8,792 bases of DNA from Rickettsiales bacterium (lineage in GTDB: Bacteria > Pseudomonadota > Alphaproteobacteria > Rickettsiales > UBA1997), in NCBI GenBank assembly GCA_031284025.1, contig JAITAR010000090.1:1-8792 (forward strand). The letters run 5' to 3'. Position 1 is the first letter of the stretch. Each line of letters opens with the position of its first letter. Below, piece after piece: positions 7,058-8,792 of the stretch. Made by a program: the position numbers and the translations under genes. The notes beneath the pieces were generated by a model. It ran no database searches, had not been told where the DNA came from, and saw nothing but the letters and a program-made list of their open reading frames with translations.

Positions 7058-7243
7058 AATTATAAGTTACATGCGCCCTTGACCAATGAATAAATGAAAT
7101 TAAATGATTTTTAGATCCTAGATAGCTGCAATCCAGTTCAAATCTTTATTGAGTCAGAAACAAAAAACGTAACAGCTGGAGAACATCTCAAAACGGAAAA
7201 CTTCCTATTAAAACTAAGTTTAATACTCCAAAAAAACTCTAGA
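7058..7243. other. non-coding spacer downstream of tRNA-Ser
   Basis: About 185 AT-rich bases between the tRNA 3' end and the minus-strand membrane-protein gene. I see no ORF of note, no hairpin followed by a T tract, and no repeat. It presumably contains the promoter of the 89-residue protein gene. Confidence 0.4.
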
Positions 7244-7333
7244 TGGCGGAGGAGGAGGGATTCGAACCCTCGGTACCCTTACAGGCACAGCGGTTTTCGA
7301 GACCGCCCCATTCGACCGCTCTGGCACTTCTCC
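7244..7333 (-). tRNA. tRNA-Ser (anticodon CGA)
   Basis: The reverse complement folds into a class II tRNA of 90 bases including an encoded CCA (7244-7246) and discriminator G. The acceptor strand GGAGAAG pairs with CTCCTCC, with a single A5-C68 mismatch. The anticodon stem GCGGT/ACCGC closes the loop CTCGAAA, whose anticodon CGA (genomic 7297-7299) reads UCG. The long variable arm typical of tRNA-Ser follows, and the T arm is GAGGG-TTCGAAT-CCCTC. The identity is secure; the acceptor mismatch is unusual but tolerable. Confidence 0.95.
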
Positions 7334-7383
7334 CGCAAATAACTTATATCATACAAACATAACAATGGAACATAGATTCTTCT

Positions 7384-7701
7384 CTAGGCCTTCGTGAAAG
7401 CAATAAAAATATTTCTAATAAAAAATATAATGGACGGACCAATTTTCGCTAGAAAATATAGTACCATAAATATGGCTCCTAATAATATGGGTACCATCAA
7501 AGCTATATTCATAATTCTGCGAAATGTAGCCAGAGCCTTTTCATTTTTTGGAATTGACCCATCCGAAAAACCAGCTATTGCTACCTTATCATCGGCTAGA
7601 TAGTTATCGTCTGTGGCTTCTGTCTCAGAAGCTTTTTCTCCTAAAGCTTCCTTATTTTTGTTCGCCATAAAATCACTCAGCACTGTCTTAGGATCTGGCA
7701 T
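7384..7701 (-). CDS. Hypothetical small membrane protein with soluble N-terminal tail (105 residues)
   Basis: A 105-residue protein of no family I recognise. The first ~55 residues are polar and acidic (AlaGluAsp-rich, no signal peptide). They are followed by two close hydrophobic segments, about 63-85 (MNIALMVPILLGAIFMVLYF) and 88-103 (IGPSIIFFIRNIFIAF), forming a probable helical hairpin in the inner membrane with the N-terminal tail in the cytosol. ATG 7701 is well supported by an upstream AAGGAG, which makes this the best-initiated of the small genes here. The tRNA-Ser gene follows on the same strand after a 50-base gap. Coding is likely given the start signals and the segregated polar/hydrophobic composition. 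Function is unknown. Confidence 0.68.
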   Translation of the reverse strand: MPDPKTVLSDFMANKNKEALGEKASETEATDDNYLADDKVAIAGFSDGSIPKNEKALATFRRIMNIALMVPILLGAIFMVLYFLAKIGPSIIFFIRNIFIAFTKA

Positions 7702-7705
7702 ACCA

Positions 7706-7711
7706 CTCCTT
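7706..7711 (-). promoter_or_regulatory. Shine-Dalgarno of the 105-residue membrane protein gene
   Basis: The reverse complement reads AAGGAG four bases before ATG 7701. It is a full consensus site and supports both the strand and the start of this gene. Confidence 0.75.
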
Positions 7712-7735
7712 TTGAAATGATAGATAAAATTGCCT

Positions 7736-7763
7736 ACGTAGTAGAATCAACGTAGTTGAATTA
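7736..7763. repeat. 14-bp imperfect tandem direct repeat
   Basis: Two adjacent copies (7736-7749 and 7750-7763) share the pattern ACGTAGTWGAATYA with 12 of 14 positions identical. CTACGTAG (7734-7741) and TCAACGTAGTTGA (7747-7759, a 5-bp arm palindrome) overlap the copies, so each centre is also a small dyad. The repeat lies 35-62 bases upstream of the membrane-protein start, which suits an operator. Confidence 0.6.
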
Positions 7764-8040
7764 GTAATCTAGCTGACATAGATTGTCAACTGCTATTGTG
7801 CTGATTGACTTTACTCGAGACTGCTCCATATTTATGGATACCAATGGCGGAATTTTCAATTTTGCAGATATAGAATCTATAAAATATGATCAAAGAAGTT
7901 TTTCAGAAATAGTGTGAAAAATCTAGAAAATCTATTAATAAATCAAGAATCATGGGTGATATTCTTAGAAACACAAATTATACTTGCAAAATAAAAAAAT
8001 GTATTTAGTTAACCTTTCGTTAATTTGCATATTCGAAAAT

Positions 8041-8424
8041 ATGGAAGAGATATTTTACACAGAGGATGGCTATTGCGTTATGATAGATAACGACATAGTG
8101 ACGGTTGGTTTGACCGATTTTATTCTAAGTGATATAGATCTGGTGAACTTTATAGAATTGCCAGCGGCAGGGAGCATTTGTAGTAAAACTGAACTAATTG
8201 GTCAGATTAACTACAACGACAATAAGAGTTTTGACATATGCTCTGTCTTTAGCGGGAAGATGCTAGACATCAATGATTCTCTGCTAGATAACTATGAACA
8301 ACTTTTTAGCAATGATTTGGAGAACAGTTGGCTGTATAGAATATATCTCAGCTCTAGATCCGAATTGGAGGAGGGGCTGATGTCTCGCGAAGAGTACGAA
8401 GAATATCTGGAAGAAAACAGGTAG
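8041..8424 (+). CDS. Glycine cleavage H-protein-like protein lacking a normal lipoyl motif
   Basis: A 127-residue protein of the H-protein size (~125-130) and layout. DGYCVMIDNDIVTVGLTDF (10-27) matches the N-terminal strands, DLVNFIELPAAGSIC (33-47) matches the 'DIVFVELPEVG' core, FSGKMLDIN (70-77) the 'VSGEVVEVN' turn, and NSWLYRIYLSSRSELEEGLMSREEYEEYL the C-terminal helix pair. Normal H-proteins carry lipoate on Lys in an ESVKA loop. Here the loop reads INYNDNKSFDICS and Lys62 is shifted one to two positions from the expected place, next to Asn61. It may be lipoylated at a shifted site, or may be a non-lipoylated paralogue. The start at ATG 8041 gives a normal N terminus; ATG 7999 is possible, but neither has a Shine-Dalgarno. 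Its stop overlaps the GTG start of the activase gene by one base, so the two are translationally coupled. No P- or T-protein gene is seen. Confidence 0.78.
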   Translation: MEEIFYTEDGYCVMIDNDIVTVGLTDFILSDIDLVNFIELPAAGSICSKTELIGQINYNDNKSFDICSVFSGKMLDINDSLLDNYEQLFSNDLENSWLYRIYLSSRSELEEGLMSREEYEEYLEENR

Positions 8425-8792
8425 TGCCCAGAATAGCGGACATTACAAAATTCACTCTGCAGGACTACCCGGGCAAAATAGCCTGCATAGTGTGGTTTGC
8501 CGGGTGTAATATGAGATGTCGCTATTGTCACAATGTTGAACTTTTAGAGAGAAAAGATGGATTTTTATCTGAGAAAGACGTACTAGAGTTCCTAGAAACC
8601 AAAATCGGACTGATCGATGGGGTTGTTCTCTCCGGTGGGGAATGTACTCTGGAAAGAGAACTGTATGGTTTTGCGGTTGAAATAAAGAAATTAGGATTTC
8701 TACTAAAAATTGATACAAATGGCTTAAATCCGAATATGATAGTGTCACTGATGGAAAATAATTTGGCGGATTTTATAGCACTGGACTTTAAG
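8424..8792 (+). CDS. NrdG2-type anaerobic ribonucleotide reductase activating radical-SAM protein, 3' truncated
   Basis: The frame is open to the window end, giving the first 123 residues. It begins VPRIADITKFTLQDYPGKIACIVWFAGCNMRC, typical of NrdG2 (TIGR02495-like) activases. The radical-SAM 4Fe-4S cluster motif CNMRCRYC (CxxxCxxC) is followed by HNVELL, and VVLSGGEC is the SAM-binding GGE motif. The protein would make a 5'-deoxyadenosyl radical and install a glycyl radical on a partner enzyme, classically the class III ribonucleotide reductase NrdD, in the cytosol under low oxygen. Related activases serve other glycyl-radical enzymes, so the partner is inferred. The start is GTG 8424, whose G is the last base of the upstream TAG stop, with an AGG shortly before it. 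The C-terminal part lies beyond the window. Confidence 0.87.
   Translation, partial: MPRIADITKFTLQDYPGKIACIVWFAGCNMRCRYCHNVELLERKDGFLSEKDVLEFLETKIGLIDGVVLSGGECTLERELYGFAVEIKKLGFLLKIDTNGLNPNMIVSLMENNLADFIALDFK

Larger units (their letters stand above)
7702..8040. other. intergenic region with tandem repeat and possible coding relic
   Basis: About 340 bases between divergent genes. It contains the ribosome binding site of the minus-strand membrane protein, a 14-bp tandem repeat (7736-7763), and a short plus-strand open frame (about 7783-7917) that reads plausibly as protein but has no start signals. Near its right end TATACT at 7979-7984 could be a -10 box for the H-protein-like gene, without a good -35. 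Otherwise I see nothing that can be named. Confidence 0.4.

Noticed and set aside
8292..8748. Minus-strand open frames over the H-protein and NrdG2 genes
   Set aside because: They are shadows of genes with clear family motifs on the plus strand.
1..8792. CRISPR array, insertion sequence or UGA-recoding
   Set aside because: No regularly spaced repeats, no transposase or terminal inverted repeats, and the genes ending at TGA (for example 1025 and 2184) stop where the protein families are expected to end.

Overview
The window comes from a low-GC, gene-dense bacterial genome. Arginine is mostly AGA/AGG, ATA and CTA codons are common, and no in-frame TGA needs reassigning, so the standard bacterial code applies. 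Three genes point to an alphaproteobacterium, possibly a host-associated Rickettsiales-like lineage: a histidine phosphatase of the 'SNG' variety, an HAD-IIA phosphatase with a DxYG/DxWG nucleophile motif, and an isolated DUF3168 tail-terminator protein of the kind found in gene transfer agents. This assignment is an inference from protein families and was not tested by any search.

Layout: (1) 1-2184, plus strand: the 3' part of a YhcH/NanQ-type cupin, a histidine phosphatase and an HAD phosphatase, probably one sugar or sugar-phosphate operon. (2) 2196-3012, minus strand: an unrecognised acidic protein lying downstream of a DUF3168 phage/GTA tail protein that has no ATG start. (3) 3123-4235, plus strand: a lysine-rich four-helix membrane protein of the TMEM43 (LUMA) family. 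(4) 4248-6731: a divergent pair, a GT4 glycosyltransferase on the minus strand and a short mannose-1-phosphate guanylyltransferase on the plus strand, suggesting GDP-mannose-dependent surface glycan synthesis. (5) 6788-7701, minus strand: two small unrecognised membrane proteins on either side of a tRNA-Ser(CGA). (6) 7702-8040: a spacer with a 14-bp tandem repeat and a possible coding relic. (7) 8041-8792, plus strand: an H-protein-like (GcvH) gene without the normal lipoylation motif, overlapping by one base the start of a radical-SAM NrdG2-type activase cut off by the window end.

The most noteworthy points are the H-protein/NrdG2 coupling with a displaced lipoyl lysine, the bacterial TMEM43 protein, the orphan GTA-type tail gene, and the two orphan membrane proteins beside the tRNA. 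I did not find a recognisable defence system, CRISPR array or insertion sequence.
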